DNA of 64,000 nt from Yanghanlia caeni. GTDB lineage: Bacteria > Pseudomonadota > Gammaproteobacteria > Burkholderiales > Burkholderiaceae_B. The translations under genes were made by a program, and so were the position numbers. The notes under the pieces are model-generated. The model searched no databases and was not told where the DNA came from. It saw only the letters and a list, made by a program, of their open reading frames with translations. Positions 8,948 through 17,948 of this stretch are shown here, one piece after another. The stretch covers positions 60,123-124,122 of the forward strand of contig JAUZQE010000006.1 in the NCBI GenBank assembly GCA_030733815.1. The letters run 5' to 3'. How positions within the stretch are numbered: position 1 is the first letter of the stretch; each line of letters opens with the position of its first letter.

Positions 8948-9780
8948 CGACGGACCCCATCTGGATCATTGGCGACCTGCAAGGCTGCAACACTCCCTTG
9001 CATCAGCTGCTGCACCACCCCGACATCGCCCAAGACCGCAACGCCCGCTTCTGGTTCGCGGGCGACCTGGTCAACCGCGGCCCCGATTCGCTGCAGACCC
9101 TGCGCACCATCATGGCGCTGGGCGAACGTGCCACCTGCGTGCTGGGCAATCACGACATTCACCTGCTTGCCGTGGCGGCGGGCATGAAGAAACCCGGCAA
9201 ATCCGACACCTTCCACGACGTGCTGGCCGCACCCGACTCAGCCGGCATCATCGATTGGCTGCGGCACCGGCCGCTGCTGCATCGCGAGCACCATCACATT
9301 CTGGTGCACGCCGGAATCCTGGCTCCCTGGAGCGCCGACAAGGCCGAAGCCCTCGCCCGCGAAGTGGAACACGCCCTGCGCGGCCCGCGCTGGAAAACGG
9401 TGCTGGAACGGATCTACGGCAACGAACCCGACCACTGGAGCGAACAGCTCGACGAGGTGAAACGACTGCGCGTGATCGTCAATTCAATGACGCGCATGCG
9501 CATGTGCCGACTCGACGGCAGCATGGAGTTTTCGCACAAGGATGCGCCCGACGGGCGTGACGGACTGGTTCCGTGGTTCGACGTCCCGGGGCGCGTGCTT
9601 GACGACCACACCGTGGTGTTCGGCCACTGGTCGACCCTGGGGCTGATGATCCGCCCCGACGCAATCTGCCTGGACACCGGTTGCGTGTGGGGGCGCCAGC
9701 TTACCGCCTTGCGCATGCACGACCACCGGCTGGTACAGGTGACCTGCCCCGCATTCAGGCAACCCAAGGCGGCGGAATAG
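8944..9780 (+). CDS. apaH: Symmetrical bis(5'-nucleosyl)-tetraphosphatase
   Basis: ApaH hydrolyses Ap4A to two ADP and can remove Np4 caps from RNA. The ATG at 8944 overlaps lptG and yields 278 residues beginning [16 protein letters not shown]. The phosphoesterase metal motifs are in order: [20 protein letters not shown] and [11 protein letters not shown]. The C-terminal [10 protein letters not shown] and DTGCVWG are typical of ApaH. The Gln in GDLQGC, where E. coli has His, is normal in pseudomonad and betaproteobacterial ApaH. The longer upstream frame is an lptG shadow. Confidence 0.95.
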   Translation: MTTDPIWIIGDLQGCNTPLHQLLHHPDIAQDRNARFWFAGDLVNRGPDSLQTLRTIMALGERATCVLGNHDIHLLAVAAGMKKPGKSDTFHDVLAAPDSAGIIDWLRHRPLLHREHHHILVHAGILAPWSADKAEALAREVEHALRGPRWKTVLERIYGNEPDHWSEQLDEVKRLRVIVNSMTRMRMCRLDGSMEFSHKDAPDGRDGLVPWFDVPGRVLDDHTVVFGHWSTLGLMIRPDAICLDTGCVWGRQLTALRMHDHRLVQVTCPAFRQPKAAE

Positions 9781-9803
9781 CCCGGACGCCTCGCCGCCAC
9801 AAG

Positions 9804-9908
9804 GTGCGAGGGATGCCCTGCATGATTTGAACGTTACGGCGAGCCCTTTCAGCACAGCTTCGAACTCGTGCTTGTGCGAGGGATGCTTTGCATGATTTGA
9901 ACGTCACG
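9804..9908. repeat. Two-copy 35-bp direct repeat between apaH and ruvX
   Basis: Copy 1 (9804-9838) and copy 2 (9874-9908) share GTGCGAGGGATGC, then a variable dinucleotide, then TGCATGATTTGAACGT. They differ at three positions, two of them in the variable CC/TT pair. The copies start 70 bases apart. The second runs 5 bases into the 3' end of ruvX, including its stop codon at 9904-9906. The spacer contains AGCAC...GTGCT arms. No other copy was noticed in the window. Function is unknown. Confidence 0.7.
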
Positions 9909-10335
9909 ACTGCGCCGAAGCGGGCTGCAGCGCATCGAGATAGCGCTGCAGGATCACCGCCGCCGCCACGGCGTCGTCATCTGCATTGGTACCCAGCATG
10001 TTTTGAGCTTCGAGGCTGGTGCCGCGCTCGTCGACCAGCTCGACCGCCAGCCCGAAGCGGCCATTGAGCTGATTCGCAAAGCGCCGGCAATGGCGTGAAG
10101 CATGCTGCTCGCCGCCGTCGAGCGTAAGCGGCAGCCCCACCACCAGCCGGTCAGGCTGCCATTCCTGCAGCAACGCATTGATTTCGCGAAAGCGCTGTTC
10201 GCGGGTAACGGGCTTGAGTATGCGCAGCGGCCGGGCCTGACGCGTGAGCGTGTTGCCGATAGCCACGCCGATTTTTTTCAGGCCGTAGTCGAAGGCCAGA
10301 AGTGTTTCGTGACGGCCCGGCCCGGGTTCAGGCAT
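9904..10335 (-). CDS. ruvX: Putative pre-16S rRNA nuclease RuvX/YqgF
   Basis: This is a YqgF-family RNase H-like nuclease implicated in maturing the 5' end of 16S rRNA. At 143 residues it has the family's normal size. The first catalytic Asp is Asp16 in LAFDYGLKKIGVAIGN. The ERGTSLEA segment holds the conserved Glu, and NADDDAVAAAVILQRYLD gives the C-terminal Asp cluster. The start overlaps algH by 8 bases, so translation is coupled. In many betaproteobacteria pyrR-pyrBC follow; here the next gene downstream is the convergent apaH. Confidence 0.93.
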   Translation of the reverse strand: MPEPGPGRHETLLAFDYGLKKIGVAIGNTLTRQARPLRILKPVTREQRFREINALLQEWQPDRLVVGLPLTLDGGEQHASRHCRRFANQLNGRFGLAVELVDERGTSLEAQNMLGTNADDDAVAAAVILQRYLDALQPASAQS

Positions 10336-10915
10336 GGCCGGCTTCGCCCGACAGCATGATGGCGCTGTCGATACCCAGCTGCGCGAGCCCTGCTTCGTAG
10401 CGCCGTTCCGGCGGTGTATCGAACAGGATCTGGTGCGTGGCGTTCACATTGAGCCACGCATTCTGGGCCATTTCGTCTTCCAGCTGACCGGCCGCCCACC
10501 CGGCATAACCGAGCGTGATCAGCAGGTGTTCGGGGCCCTTGCCCACCGCAACGTCTTGAAGTACGTCGCGCGATGTGGTGAGGGCGACGTCGCCCAGCCG
10601 GATGCTGGAACCGTAACCGCCCGCAGGCATGTGCAGCACGAAACCGCGGTCGGTCTGAACGGGCCCGCCGAAGAACACCGGTGCTTCCTGGCGTGGCCCG
10701 ATCTCGAGCGACAGCGGCAGATCGAGCCGCTTGAGCAGGTCGCCCACCGTGAGGTCGGTGGGGCGGTTGATGACAAGGCCCAGAGCGCCCTGGTCGGTGT
10801 GTTCGCAGATATAGATCACCGTGTTGGCCAGGCTGCCCATGACCTTGCCCGGCATGGCCAGCAGCAATTGCTGCGAAAGGTCGACAAAGGAATCGGAACG
10901 AGTGGTATCAGGCAT
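10328..10915 (-). CDS. algH: UPF0301 (YqgE/AlgH) family protein
   Basis: This 195-residue cytoplasmic protein belongs to the YqgE/AlgH family of undetermined biochemical role; the gene is named for a regulatory effect on alginate in Pseudomonas. The family signatures are LLLAMPGKVMGSLANTVIYICEH near the N-terminus, ALGLVINRPTDLTVGDLLK, PVFFGGPVQTDRGFVLH, and LITLGYAGWAAGQLEDEM. It sits between the rubredoxin gene (44 bases upstream) and ruvX (8-base overlap), forming a small operon. The algH-ruvX pairing is widely conserved in proteobacteria. Confidence 0.93.
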   Translation of the reverse strand: MPDTTRSDSFVDLSQQLLLAMPGKVMGSLANTVIYICEHTDQGALGLVINRPTDLTVGDLLKRLDLPLSLEIGPRQEAPVFFGGPVQTDRGFVLHMPAGGYGSSIRLGDVALTTSRDVLQDVAVGKGPEHLLITLGYAGWAAGQLEDEMAQNAWLNVNATHQILFDTPPERRYEAGLAQLGIDSAIMLSGEAGHA

Positions 10916-10959
10916 GGCTCATCCTCCTGGGCGGCAGTTCAACAACAGTCAGCCCCGCT

Positions 10960-11124
10960 TCAGACCTCGATCAGTTCGAAGTCTTCCTTGCGAGCCCCGC
11001 ATTCCGGACACACCCAGTTGGGCGGTACGTCTTCCCATCGGGTGCCGGGCGCAATGCCTTCTTCCGGAAGACCGGCTTCCTCATCATATATCCATCCACA
11101 TATCAAACACATCCACGTACGCAT
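10960..11124 (-). CDS. Rubredoxin
   Basis: This 54-residue one-iron electron carrier is too short for most ORF callers. The reverse strand reads MRTWMCLICGWIYDEEAG and ends with CPECGARKEDFELIEV. The two CxxCG knuckles (Cys6/Cys9 and Cys39/Cys42) bind a single Fe. The length and the PPNWVCPECG ending are typical of alkane-hydroxylase and general rubredoxins. The start ATG is at 11122-11124 and the stop at 10960-10962. It probably heads the operon with algH and ruvX. The redox partner is not identifiable here. Confidence 0.95.
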   Translation of the reverse strand: MRTWMCLICGWIYDEEAGLPEEGIAPGTRWEDVPPNWVCPECGARKEDFELIEV

Positions 11125-11189
11125 GTTTTCGTCGCTCGCTTAAATGGGGAAACCGGGCGAGAGCTTCGGCTTCCTATAGAATGGGGGCA

Positions 11190-11996
11190 ATGTTACTAAA
11201 CCCAAGCCCGCCCCTTCCCGTCGTACTTATCGTCGGGCCGTTCGACCCCAGCGGGTCGATGGGCCTGCCCGCCGACGCCATTACCTGTGCCGAGCTCGGC
11301 TGCCACGCCATTTCGGTGCTCACCGGCACGCTGGTACAGGATACCGCCGGTATCGAACACATCGAGGCAATAACCCCTGAGCTGATGGACGATCAGGCGC
11401 GCTGCCTGCTCGAAGACATGCCGGTTCAGGCCATGAAGGTCGGCCCGCTTTATACAACGGAATCCGTCAGCGTGCTGGCGCAGATTACAGCCGATTACAG
11501 CGACATTCCCCTGGTTGTGCATTTGCAACGCACCCCCGATCTGCCGCTCGACGACGATCTCGACGCCGACGACTGCCATACGGCACTGTTCGAGCTGGTG
11601 CTCGCCCAGGCCGATCTCGCGGTCGTGGGCCACACCCTGCTGCAGCAATGGCAATCGCACGGCCTGCTGCCCGGCTCAAAGCTCGACACCGCCCTCGATG
11701 CCCTGCTCGATTACGGTGTGAATGCGGTGCTGGTCACCGGCGCGCCGGGTGCCGGCAACGAACTCACGTGCCTGTTGCGCGACGAACACGGCCAATCACG
11801 GCGCTGGCCGGCCGTTGGCGGTGCGCCCGTGGTCGATGCCGACGGCCTGCTCGCCACCGCGATCACTACCGAACTGGCGCGCGGTGCCGAAGTGCCCGAT
11901 GCGGTCGATCGCGGCTTGGGCATCGCACGCGCCATGGCGCAACGCGTGTTTCAGCCGGGAATGGGTTCTCGCATTTTCAACAGGAGCCGTTCATGA
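11190..11996 (+). CDS. Degenerate ThiD-like (hydroxymethylpyrimidine kinase fold) protein
   Basis: This 268-residue ribokinase-fold protein resembles ThiD, which phosphorylates HMP and HMP-P in thiamine synthesis. Recognisable parts are VLIVGPFDPSGSMGLPADAITCAELGCHAISVLT and VQAMKVGPLYTTESV. Several hallmarks are missing. The usual DPV segment after the substrate loop reads HLQRTPD. The TPN segment reads VVGHTLLQQ. The GTGCT anion-hole/catalytic stretch is replaced by VVDADGLLATA. It may be inactive, regulatory, or act on another substrate. Its stop overlaps thiE (ATGA), which supports a thiamine role. I chose the ATG at 11190; an in-frame ATG at 11181 is the alternative. TAGAAT at 11178-11183 looks like a -10 box, which would make the mRNA nearly leaderless. 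Confidence 0.75.
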   Translation: MLLNPSPPLPVVLIVGPFDPSGSMGLPADAITCAELGCHAISVLTGTLVQDTAGIEHIEAITPELMDDQARCLLEDMPVQAMKVGPLYTTESVSVLAQITADYSDIPLVVHLQRTPDLPLDDDLDADDCHTALFELVLAQADLAVVGHTLLQQWQSHGLLPGSKLDTALDALLDYGVNAVLVTGAPGAGNELTCLLRDEHGQSRRWPAVGGAPVVDADGLLATAITTELARGAEVPDAVDRGLGIARAMAQRVFQPGMGSRIFNRSRS

Positions 11997-12688
11997 GCCT
12001 GTCTTCCCGTCAGCATCACACTGCCCGCGTGGCGTCAGGTCCCGACGCCTTGCGCTTTCCACGCGGCCTGTACGGCGTATCTCCCGACTGGAGCGACACC
12101 GATCGCATGCTGGCCGCACTGGAAGCGGCCGCCGCGGGCGGCATGACCGCCTTTCAGTGGCGGCGCAAGAACGTTGCGCCCGATGCCGCGCTCGAACAGG
12201 CCCGCCGCGTGGTGCAGCGCTGCCGCGAGCTGGGAATCATCAGCATCATCAACGACGACTGGCGTCTGGCCGCCCTGGTCGACGCCGACGGCGTACACGT
12301 GGGCCGCGACGACGGCAGCCTCACCGATGCCCGCCTGGCCATCGGCCCCGACCGCATTCTGGGGTGCTCGTGCTATAACGACCCGGCTTTGGCCGAGCAG
12401 GCGCTGCAGGCCGACGTCGACTACATCGCATTCGGCGCCCTGTTTCCTTCCGGCATCAAGCCCGAAGCGGTGCGCGCCCTGCCCGAACACCTGCAGCAGG
12501 GCCGCCGCCTTGCCGAATCGGCCGGCCCGGGCCCGCGTCCGGCCGTCGTGGCAATCGGAGGCATCACCCCCGACAACGCTGCGCAAGCCATTGCAGCCGG
12601 TGCCGACAGCGTCGCCATCATCAGCGGTGTATTCCTGGCCGCCGATATCGAACAGGCGGCCCGGCGCTGCGCCGCGCTTTTCGACTGA
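11993..12688 (+). CDS. thiE: Thiamine-phosphate synthase
   Basis: ThiE couples HMP-pyrophosphate to the thiazole phosphate, giving thiamine monophosphate. The 231-residue protein starts at the ATG overlapping the thiD-like stop, with AGGAGC just upstream. TIM-barrel signatures are [12 protein letters not shown] near the N-terminus, AFQWRRK (pyrophosphate site), [23 protein letters not shown] (metal and pyrophosphate site) and [12 protein letters not shown]. The first ~15 residues look disordered. It is the second half of a coupled pair, while thiC lies 10 kb away under a TPP riboswitch. Confidence 0.94.
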   Translation: MSLSSRQHHTARVASGPDALRFPRGLYGVSPDWSDTDRMLAALEAAAAGGMTAFQWRRKNVAPDAALEQARRVVQRCRELGIISIINDDWRLAALVDADGVHVGRDDGSLTDARLAIGPDRILGCSCYNDPALAEQALQADVDYIAFGALFPSGIKPEAVRALPEHLQQGRRLAESAGPGPRPAVVAIGGITPDNAAQAIAAGADSVAIISGVFLAADIEQAARRCAALFD

Positions 12689-12698
12689 ACATTTGTCC

Positions 12699-12717
12699 CG
12701 GCGGGGCCACCCCGCCG
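12699..12717. other. GC-rich hairpin between thiE and hemL
   Basis: CGGCGGGG and CCCCGCCG form a perfect 8-bp stem around a CCA loop, 11 bases after the thiE stop. There is no T-run, so it is not a standard intrinsic terminator. It could protect the 3' end of the thiE mRNA or attenuate read-through into hemL. Confidence 0.45.
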
Positions 12718-12750
12718 CCATTCCCAATCATTACGCAATTCGAGCCAGCC

Positions 12751-14037
12751 ATGTCCCGCAATTCCGAACTGTTTGACCGCGCCGCCAAAACCATTCCCGG
12801 CGGCGTCAACTCTCCCGTGCGCGCCTTCCGCTCCGTGGGTGGCACGCCGCGCTTCATCCAGCGCGCCAAAGGGCCGTATACCTGGGATGCCGAAGGCACA
12901 CGCTATATCGATTACGTCGGATCATGGGGCCCGGCAATCCTGGGCCACGCCCACCCCGAAGTCGTGCGTGCAGTGCAGCAGGCCGCCGAGAACGGGCTGT
13001 CGTTCGGCGCGCCCACCGAGGCCGAGATCGAAATTGCCGAAGCCATCGTCGCGCGCATGCCATCCATGGAACAGGTGCGCCTGGTCAGCTCCGGCACCGA
13101 GGCCACCATGTCGGCCATCCGGCTGGCGCGCGGCTACACCAACCGCACCCGCATCATCAAGTTCGAAGGCTGCTACCACGGCCATGCCGACAGCCTGTTG
13201 GTGAAGGCGGGTTCAGGCCTGCTCACGTTCGGCAACCCCACCTCCTCCGGCGTGCCGGCCGAATTCATCCAGCACACGCTGGTGCTCGACTACAACGACC
13301 TGGGCGCAGTTGAAAGCGCGTTCCAGAAATACCCCGACGAAATCGCCTGCGTGATCATCGAACCCATCGCCGGCAACATGAATCTGGTGAAGCCACGCCC
13401 CGGCTTCCTGGAAGGGCTGCGCGAACTGTGCACGCGCTACGGCGCCGTGCTGATCTTCGACGAAGTGATGACCGGTTTTCGTGCGGGCCCGCAGGGCGTG
13501 CAGGGCCTCACGGGCATCACGCCCGACCTCACCACGCTGGCCAAGGTGATTGGCGGCGGCATGCCGGTGGGTGCATTCGGCGGCCGCGCCGACATCATGG
13601 CGCATATCGCACCGCTGGGCAGCGTCTATCAGGCCGGCACGCTGTCGGGCAACCCCGTGGCGGTGGCCGCCGGCCTGACCACGCTGCGCCTGCTGGGCGA
13701 ACCGGGCTTCTATGAAAACCTTACCGAGCGCACCAGCCAGCTCGCCGTTGGCCTGCAGGAACGCGCCCGTGCAGCCGGCCTGGCGTTCAGCGCCGATTCG
13801 GTGGGCGGCATGTTTGGTATCTACTTTCGCGACACGGTGCCCACGTCGCTTGCCGAGGTATCGGAATCCGACGTCGAGCTCTTCAGGAAATTCTTTCACG
13901 GCATGCTCGAACGCGGGGTGCACTTCGCACCATCGGCGTTCGAGGCGGGCTTCGTTTCCGGCGCCCACGAAGCAACGCACATTGAAGAAACGCTGTCAAT
14001 CGCCGAAGAAGTGTTTGCGACCCTGAAAAGTGCCTGA
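12751..14037 (+). CDS. hemL: Glutamate-1-semialdehyde 2,1-aminomutase
   Basis: HemL converts glutamate-1-semialdehyde to 5-aminolevulinate, the tetrapyrrole precursor, with pyridoxamine/pyridoxal phosphate. At 428 residues it is a normal length. The N-terminus [26 protein letters not shown] is nearly invariant in the family. [18 protein letters not shown] binds the cofactor phosphate, and [11 protein letters not shown] holds the Asp facing the pyridine nitrogen. The Schiff-base Lys is Lys265 in [17 protein letters not shown] possible terminator follows immediately. The haem pathway reappears at hemE in this window. Confidence 0.97.
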   Translation: MSRNSELFDRAAKTIPGGVNSPVRAFRSVGGTPRFIQRAKGPYTWDAEGTRYIDYVGSWGPAILGHAHPEVVRAVQQAAENGLSFGAPTEAEIEIAEAIVARMPSMEQVRLVSSGTEATMSAIRLARGYTNRTRIIKFEGCYHGHADSLLVKAGSGLLTFGNPTSSGVPAEFIQHTLVLDYNDLGAVESAFQKYPDEIACVIIEPIAGNMNLVKPRPGFLEGLRELCTRYGAVLIFDEVMTGFRAGPQGVQGLTGITPDLTTLAKVIGGGMPVGAFGGRADIMAHIAPLGSVYQAGTLSGNPVAVAAGLTTLRLLGEPGFYENLTERTSQLAVGLQERARAAGLAFSADSVGGMFGIYFRDTVPTSLAEVSESDVELFRKFFHGMLERGVHFAPSAFEAGFVSGAHEATHIEETLSIAEEVFATLKSA

Positions 14038-14059
14038 CCCGTCAGAAAAGACGGGTTAA
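14037..14059 (+). terminator. Possible intrinsic terminator of hemL
   Basis: ACCCGTC (14037-14043) and GACGGGT (14050-14056) make a 7-bp stem with an AGAAAA loop, starting at the last base of the hemL stop codon. The following TTAAAT is only a short T-rich run, so termination is probably weak. Confidence 0.5.
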
Positions 14060-14166
14060 ATCGAAAGTTTCCTGCCATAAATCAAGGTCAGGCAAATGAT
14101 CGATACCTAAACTGTGCAGACCTTGCCGGTCCGTTCCGGGCCGGCGTCCGATCAAAGGGGCTGCAC

Positions 14167-14700
14167 ATGAAAGATTCCAACAACACCTGCCTGACCGGGT
14201 TTGCGAATCCCGACCGCGAAAGCTGGGCCCGCGCAGGCGACACCGCCGAACTGCGTCTGTGGCTGCGCCTCCTTACCTGCAGCACGCTGGTCGAGAACCG
14301 GCTGCGCAGTCTCATGCGCACGCGCTTCGACACCACGCTGCCGCGCTTCGACCTCATGGCACAGCTGGCCAATGCGCCGGCCGGCATGAAAATGAGCGAT
14401 CTGTCGCGCTGCATGATGGTCACCAACGGCAACATCACCGGCATTACCGATCAGCTCGAACGCGACGGCCTGGTCGAACGCCTCAAGGTCGATACCGACC
14501 GCCGCAGCTGCCTGATCCGTCTCACCGCCAAGGGCCGGCAAAGCTTCCGCCGCATGTCCGCCGCATACCAGGGCTGGCTGGGCGAGCTGTTCAAAGACAT
14601 TCCCGAGCACCGTCGGGAACTGCTCTATGAACTGCTGGGCGAGCTCAAGCTGGCGGGTCAGGCCGCAGCCCGCCTCGAGGCCGATTCCCCGCCCAACTGA
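14167..14700 (+). CDS. MarR-family transcriptional regulator
   Basis: This 177-residue protein has the MarR winged helix in the middle and C-terminal half. Helices LRLWLRLLTCSTLVENRLRSLMR lead into FDLMAQLANAPAGMKMSDLSRCMMVTNGNITGITDQLERDGLVER, the recognition helix. The wing is VDTDRRSCLIRLTAKGRQSF, with the DxR motif. C-terminal helices provide dimerisation. MarR proteins respond to phenolic ligands or oxidants and often repress an adjacent gene. Here it sits alone between hemL and argJ, so its target is unclear. The ATG at 14167 follows a GGGGCTGCAC stretch that could serve as a weak Shine-Dalgarno. Confidence 0.92.
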   Translation: MKDSNNTCLTGFANPDRESWARAGDTAELRLWLRLLTCSTLVENRLRSLMRTRFDTTLPRFDLMAQLANAPAGMKMSDLSRCMMVTNGNITGITDQLERDGLVERLKVDTDRRSCLIRLTAKGRQSFRRMSAAYQGWLGELFKDIPEHRRELLYELLGELKLAGQAAARLEADSPPN

Positions 14701-14751
14701 ACTGCCCTGCGCTAGAATTGACGGTTCTTTCCTTCATTGCCCGCTGGAATC

Positions 14752-15978
14752 ATGGCCGTCAATCTTCACATTCCCTCGCAGTCCGATATCCACCCCGTTG
14801 CCGGCATCGAAATCGGCACCGCGCAGGCCGGAATACGCAAAGCCGGTCGCAAGGATCTCACCGTGTTCCGGCTGGCCGAAGGTACGTCGGTCGCCGGCGT
14901 ATTCACCACCAACCGGTTCCGTGCCGCGCCGGTGCAGGTATGTGAACGCCATCTGGCCGCCGGCCAGGGCATTCGCGCTTTGGTCGTCAATACGGGCAAT
15001 GCCAACGCGGGCACCGGCGAGCCCGGCATGCTGGCCGCCCGGCAAACCTGCGACGCTCTGGCCACGCTGCTTGGCATACGGCCCGAACAGGTGTTGCCGT
15101 TTTCCACCGGCGTCATTCTTGAGCCACTGCCGGTCGATCGCATCACCGCCGCCCTGCCCGCCGCAGTCGGCGACCTGCAACCGGGCAACTGGTTCGATGC
15201 CGCCTACGGCATCATGACCACCGACACACAGCCCAAAATCGCGTCGCAGCGCATCACGCTGGGCGAACACACCGTCACCATCACCGGCATCAGCAAGGGC
15301 GCCGGCATGATCCGCCCCAACATGGCCACCATGCTGGGCTTTCTGGCCACCGACGCAGGCATCGCTCCGGGGCTGCTCGAAACGCTCACGCGCGAAATTG
15401 CCGGCCGGTCGTTCAACCGCATCACGGTCGATGGCGACACCTCCACCAACGACTCATTCATCATCATGGCCAGCGGGGCCAGCGGCGTTCATGTCCAGAA
15501 CCGCGACGACCCGCATTTCGCAACGCTCGCGCAGGCACTGGGCGAAGCCGCACTCGAACTCGCACAGAAAATCGTGCGCGACGCCGAAGGCGCCACCAAG
15601 TTCATTACCGTGCAGGTCGACGAAGCCGCCAGCAGCCAGGAAGCGCTCAAGGTGGCCTACGCCATTGCACACTCGCCGCTGGTTAAAACGGCCTTCTACG
15701 CGTCAGACCCCAACCTGGGGCGCATCCTGTGTGCCGTGGGCTATGCAGGCATTGCCGATCTCGACGTCTCGGGCATGCGCATGTGGCTGGGCGACACCCT
15801 GGTGGCCAGCAATGGCGGGCGCGACCCGGGCTACACCGAAGAAGACGGCCAGCGCATCATGAAGGAATCCGAGATCACGGTGCGTATTGCGCTGGGGCGC
15901 GGCAGCGTGTCTGAAACCGTGTATACGTGCGACTTCTCGCACGAGTACGTCAGCATCAACGCCGATTACCGGTCGTAG
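14752..15978 (+). CDS. argJ: Bifunctional ornithine acetyltransferase/N-acetylglutamate synthase
   Basis: ArgJ recycles the acetyl group from N-acetylornithine to glutamate in cyclic arginine synthesis, and often also makes N-acetylglutamate from acetyl-CoA. I start at the ATG at 14752 ([10 protein letters not shown]), giving 408 residues. The precursor cleaves itself before Thr193 in [16 protein letters not shown], and that Thr becomes the nucleophile. [25 protein letters not shown] near the N-terminus and the C-terminal [15 protein letters not shown] are family signatures. TAGAAT at 14713-14718 is a plausible -10 element. Confidence 0.97.
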   Translation: MAVNLHIPSQSDIHPVAGIEIGTAQAGIRKAGRKDLTVFRLAEGTSVAGVFTTNRFRAAPVQVCERHLAAGQGIRALVVNTGNANAGTGEPGMLAARQTCDALATLLGIRPEQVLPFSTGVILEPLPVDRITAALPAAVGDLQPGNWFDAAYGIMTTDTQPKIASQRITLGEHTVTITGISKGAGMIRPNMATMLGFLATDAGIAPGLLETLTREIAGRSFNRITVDGDTSTNDSFIIMASGASGVHVQNRDDPHFATLAQALGEAALELAQKIVRDAEGATKFITVQVDEAASSQEALKVAYAIAHSPLVKTAFYASDPNLGRILCAVGYAGIADLDVSGMRMWLGDTLVASNGGRDPGYTEEDGQRIMKESEITVRIALGRGSVSETVYTCDFSHEYVSINADYRS

Positions 15979-16007
15979 TTGACCCCTTGCATAAAAAACC
16001 ATAAAAT
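15979..16007 (+). promoter_or_regulatory. Sigma-70 promoter of rplU-rpmA
   Basis: TTGACC (15979-15984) and TAAAAT (16002-16007) are separated by exactly 17 bases and lie 53 bases before the rplU ATG. The -35 box begins at the base after the argJ stop codon. This is a near-consensus promoter, as expected for ribosomal protein genes. Confidence 0.75.
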
Positions 16008-16059
16008 CATGAGCTTGGCATTTTTCGCCAACCAGCCTTAAATCAATAGGAATACCCAC

Positions 16060-16371
16060 ATGTACGCGGTCATAAAAACCGGTGGCAAGCAGTATCGCGT
16101 TGCCGCTGGCCAAAAACTCAAGATAGAACAGATACCGGCAGACATTGGGCAAGAAATTTCGCTCGACCAGGTGTTGTCGGTTGGCGAAGGCGACCAGATC
16201 AAGATCGGTACGCCCTTCGTTTCCGGCGCTGTGGTCAAGGCAACCGTTCTTGCACAAGGCCGCCATCCCAAGGTCAAGATTTTCAAGATGCGCCGTCGCA
16301 AGCATTACCGCAAGCAGCAGGGCCATCGTCAAAACTACACCGAAGTGCGCATCGAGGCCATTACGGCCTAA
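16060..16371 (+). CDS. rplU: Large ribosomal subunit protein bL21
   Basis: bL21 binds 23S rRNA in the 50S subunit. The 103-residue protein starts [20 protein letters not shown] and ends in the basic [22 protein letters not shown] segment, both near-invariant. A strong promoter precedes it. The order rplU-rpmA-obg-proB that follows is common in betaproteobacteria. Spacing to rpmA is 24 bases and contains AGGAGC. Confidence 0.98.
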   Translation: MYAVIKTGGKQYRVAAGQKLKIEQIPADIGQEISLDQVLSVGEGDQIKIGTPFVSGAVVKATVLAQGRHPKVKIFKMRRRKHYRKQQGHRQNYTEVRIEAITA

Positions 16372-16395
16372 GCACACGGTAACCAGGAGCTAAAC

Positions 16396-16656
16396 ATGGC
16401 ACAGAAAAAGGGCGGCGGCTCTACGCGTAACGGTCGCGACTCACAGGCCAAACGTCTGGGCGTCAAGGCCTACGGCGGCCAGCAAATCTCCGCGGGCTCG
16501 ATCATCGTTCGCCAGCGCGGTACGCAGTTTCACCCCGGCGTCAACGTCGGCATCGGCAAAGACCACACGCTGTTCTCACTGGTCGACGGCAAGGTTCGCT
16601 TCCATCAGAGCGGCGCTCTGAACAAGCGCACCGTATCGGTCGTTCCCGCCGAGTAA
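16396..16656 (+). CDS. rpmA: Large ribosomal subunit protein bL27
   Basis: bL27 lies near the peptidyl-transferase centre, where its N-terminal tail contacts the P-site tRNA. The 86-residue protein begins [24 protein letters not shown], the conserved tail. There is no cleavable leader of the Firmicutes type. A strong Rho-independent terminator follows within 35 bases. Confidence 0.98.
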   Translation: MAQKKGGGSTRNGRDSQAKRLGVKAYGGQQISAGSIIVRQRGTQFHPGVNVGIGKDHTLFSLVDGKVRFHQSGALNKRTVSVVPAE

Positions 16657-16687
16657 ATTCCCGGCGCAGAATCGCACCAACTCGAAG

Positions 16688-16722
16688 AGCCTCGCCGCCC
16701 ACGGCGAGGCTTTTTGTTTTTT
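16688..16722 (+). terminator. Intrinsic terminator of rplU-rpmA
   Basis: AGCCTCGCCG (16688-16697) and CGGCGAGGCT (16702-16711) make a perfect 10-bp stem with a CCCA loop, followed by a T-rich tract. TAGAAT at 16725-16730 just beyond it is a good -10 candidate for obg, so obg probably has its own promoter. Confidence 0.9.
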
Positions 16723-16754
16723 ACTAGAATAGAAATTCTCTCAAGGTACCCTTC

Positions 16755-17876
16755 ATGAAGTTCGTCGACGAAGCAACCATCGAAGTCATTGCCGGCAAAG
16801 GCGGCAATGGCGCGGCGAGCTTTCGCCGCGAAAAATTCATTCCCAAGGGCGGCCCCGACGGCGGCGACGGTGGCCGTGGCGGTAGCATTTATGCAATTGC
16901 CGACCGCAACATCAATACGCTCGTCGACTTTCGCTATGCCCGACTGCACCGGGCCAAAAACGGCGAACACGGGCGTGGCTCCGATCAATACGGCGCAGCC
17001 GCTCCCGATATCACACTCAAGGTACCCGTAGGCACCAGCATCTACGATGCCGACACGAATGAACTGCTGTTCGACCTCGACCGGCACGGCCAGAAGGTCA
17101 CGCTGGCAGCGGGCGGCCAGGGTGGGCTGGGCAATCTGCACTTCAAATCCAGCACCAACCGCGCGCCACGGCAGTTCACATACGGCAAGGAAGGCGAGCA
17201 GCGCCGCCTGCGCCTCGAGCTGAAGGTTCTGGCAGACGTAGGCCTGCTGGGCCTGCCCAACGCCGGCAAGTCCACGCTCATCAGCAAGGTGTCGAACGCC
17301 CGGCCGAAGATTGCCGACTACCCGTTCACCACCCTGCATCCGAACCTGGGCGTGGTGCGCACCTCCGAAAGCCGCAGCTTCGTCATTGCCGACATTCCCG
17401 GCCTGATCGAGGGCGCATCCGAAGGCGCAGGGCTCGGCCATCTGTTCCTGCGCCATTTGTCGCGCACACGCGTGCTGCTGCACATCATCGACGTGTCGTC
17501 GCCCGACCCGGAATTCGACGCCGTGGAACAGGCCGCCGCCGACGCCCGGGCCATCGTCGAGGAACTGCGCCGCTACGATCCCGCACTGTACGAGAAGCCG
17601 CGCTGGCTGGTGCTGAACAAGCTCGACATGGTCGAAGACCCCGAGGCCGCCAAACAGCGCCTGTGCAAACTGCTTGACTGGAACGGCCCCGTCTTCGGCA
17701 TATCGGCCATCACGGGCGAAGGCACCCGCGAGCTCATCTGGGCCCTGCAAGACTGGCTCGACGCCGAGAAGCAGCGCGAGAACATCGAGCAAGACAAACT
17801 CGCCGGCCTTCACGTGGAAGACGATCCGCGCTTCGACCCCAGCCGCAGCACGCCTGACAGCGATCCGGCGAACTGA
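16755..17876 (+). CDS. obgE: GTPase ObgE/CgtA
   Basis: Obg is an essential GTPase that binds the 50S subunit and links ribosome assembly to stress and chromosome segregation. The 373 residues comprise the glycine-rich Obg fold ([35 protein letters not shown]), then a G domain from about residue 160. G1 is [11 protein letters not shown] and G3 is DIPGLIEGA, with NKLD (G4) and a SAITGEG segment (G5). The C-terminal extension is short and acidic. It is separated from rpmA by a terminator and has its own TAGAAT. Confidence 0.97.
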   Translation: MKFVDEATIEVIAGKGGNGAASFRREKFIPKGGPDGGDGGRGGSIYAIADRNINTLVDFRYARLHRAKNGEHGRGSDQYGAAAPDITLKVPVGTSIYDADTNELLFDLDRHGQKVTLAAGGQGGLGNLHFKSSTNRAPRQFTYGKEGEQRRLRLELKVLADVGLLGLPNAGKSTLISKVSNARPKIADYPFTTLHPNLGVVRTSESRSFVIADIPGLIEGASEGAGLGHLFLRHLSRTRVLLHIIDVSSPDPEFDAVEQAAADARAIVEELRRYDPALYEKPRWLVLNKLDMVEDPEAAKQRLCKLLDWNGPVFGISAITGEGTRELIWALQDWLDAEKQRENIEQDKLAGLHVEDDPRFDPSRSTPDSDPAN

Positions 17877-17948
17877 TCCCGGCCCGTGCCGGGCCGCCCG
17901 CACCTTTTACAGCGTTTCGCTCACACCGTTACATCTGATTCCGGCATC

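Noticed and set aside
9804..9908. CRISPR-like array
   Set aside because: Only two repeats, imperfect, no cas genes, and one copy overlaps a gene end.
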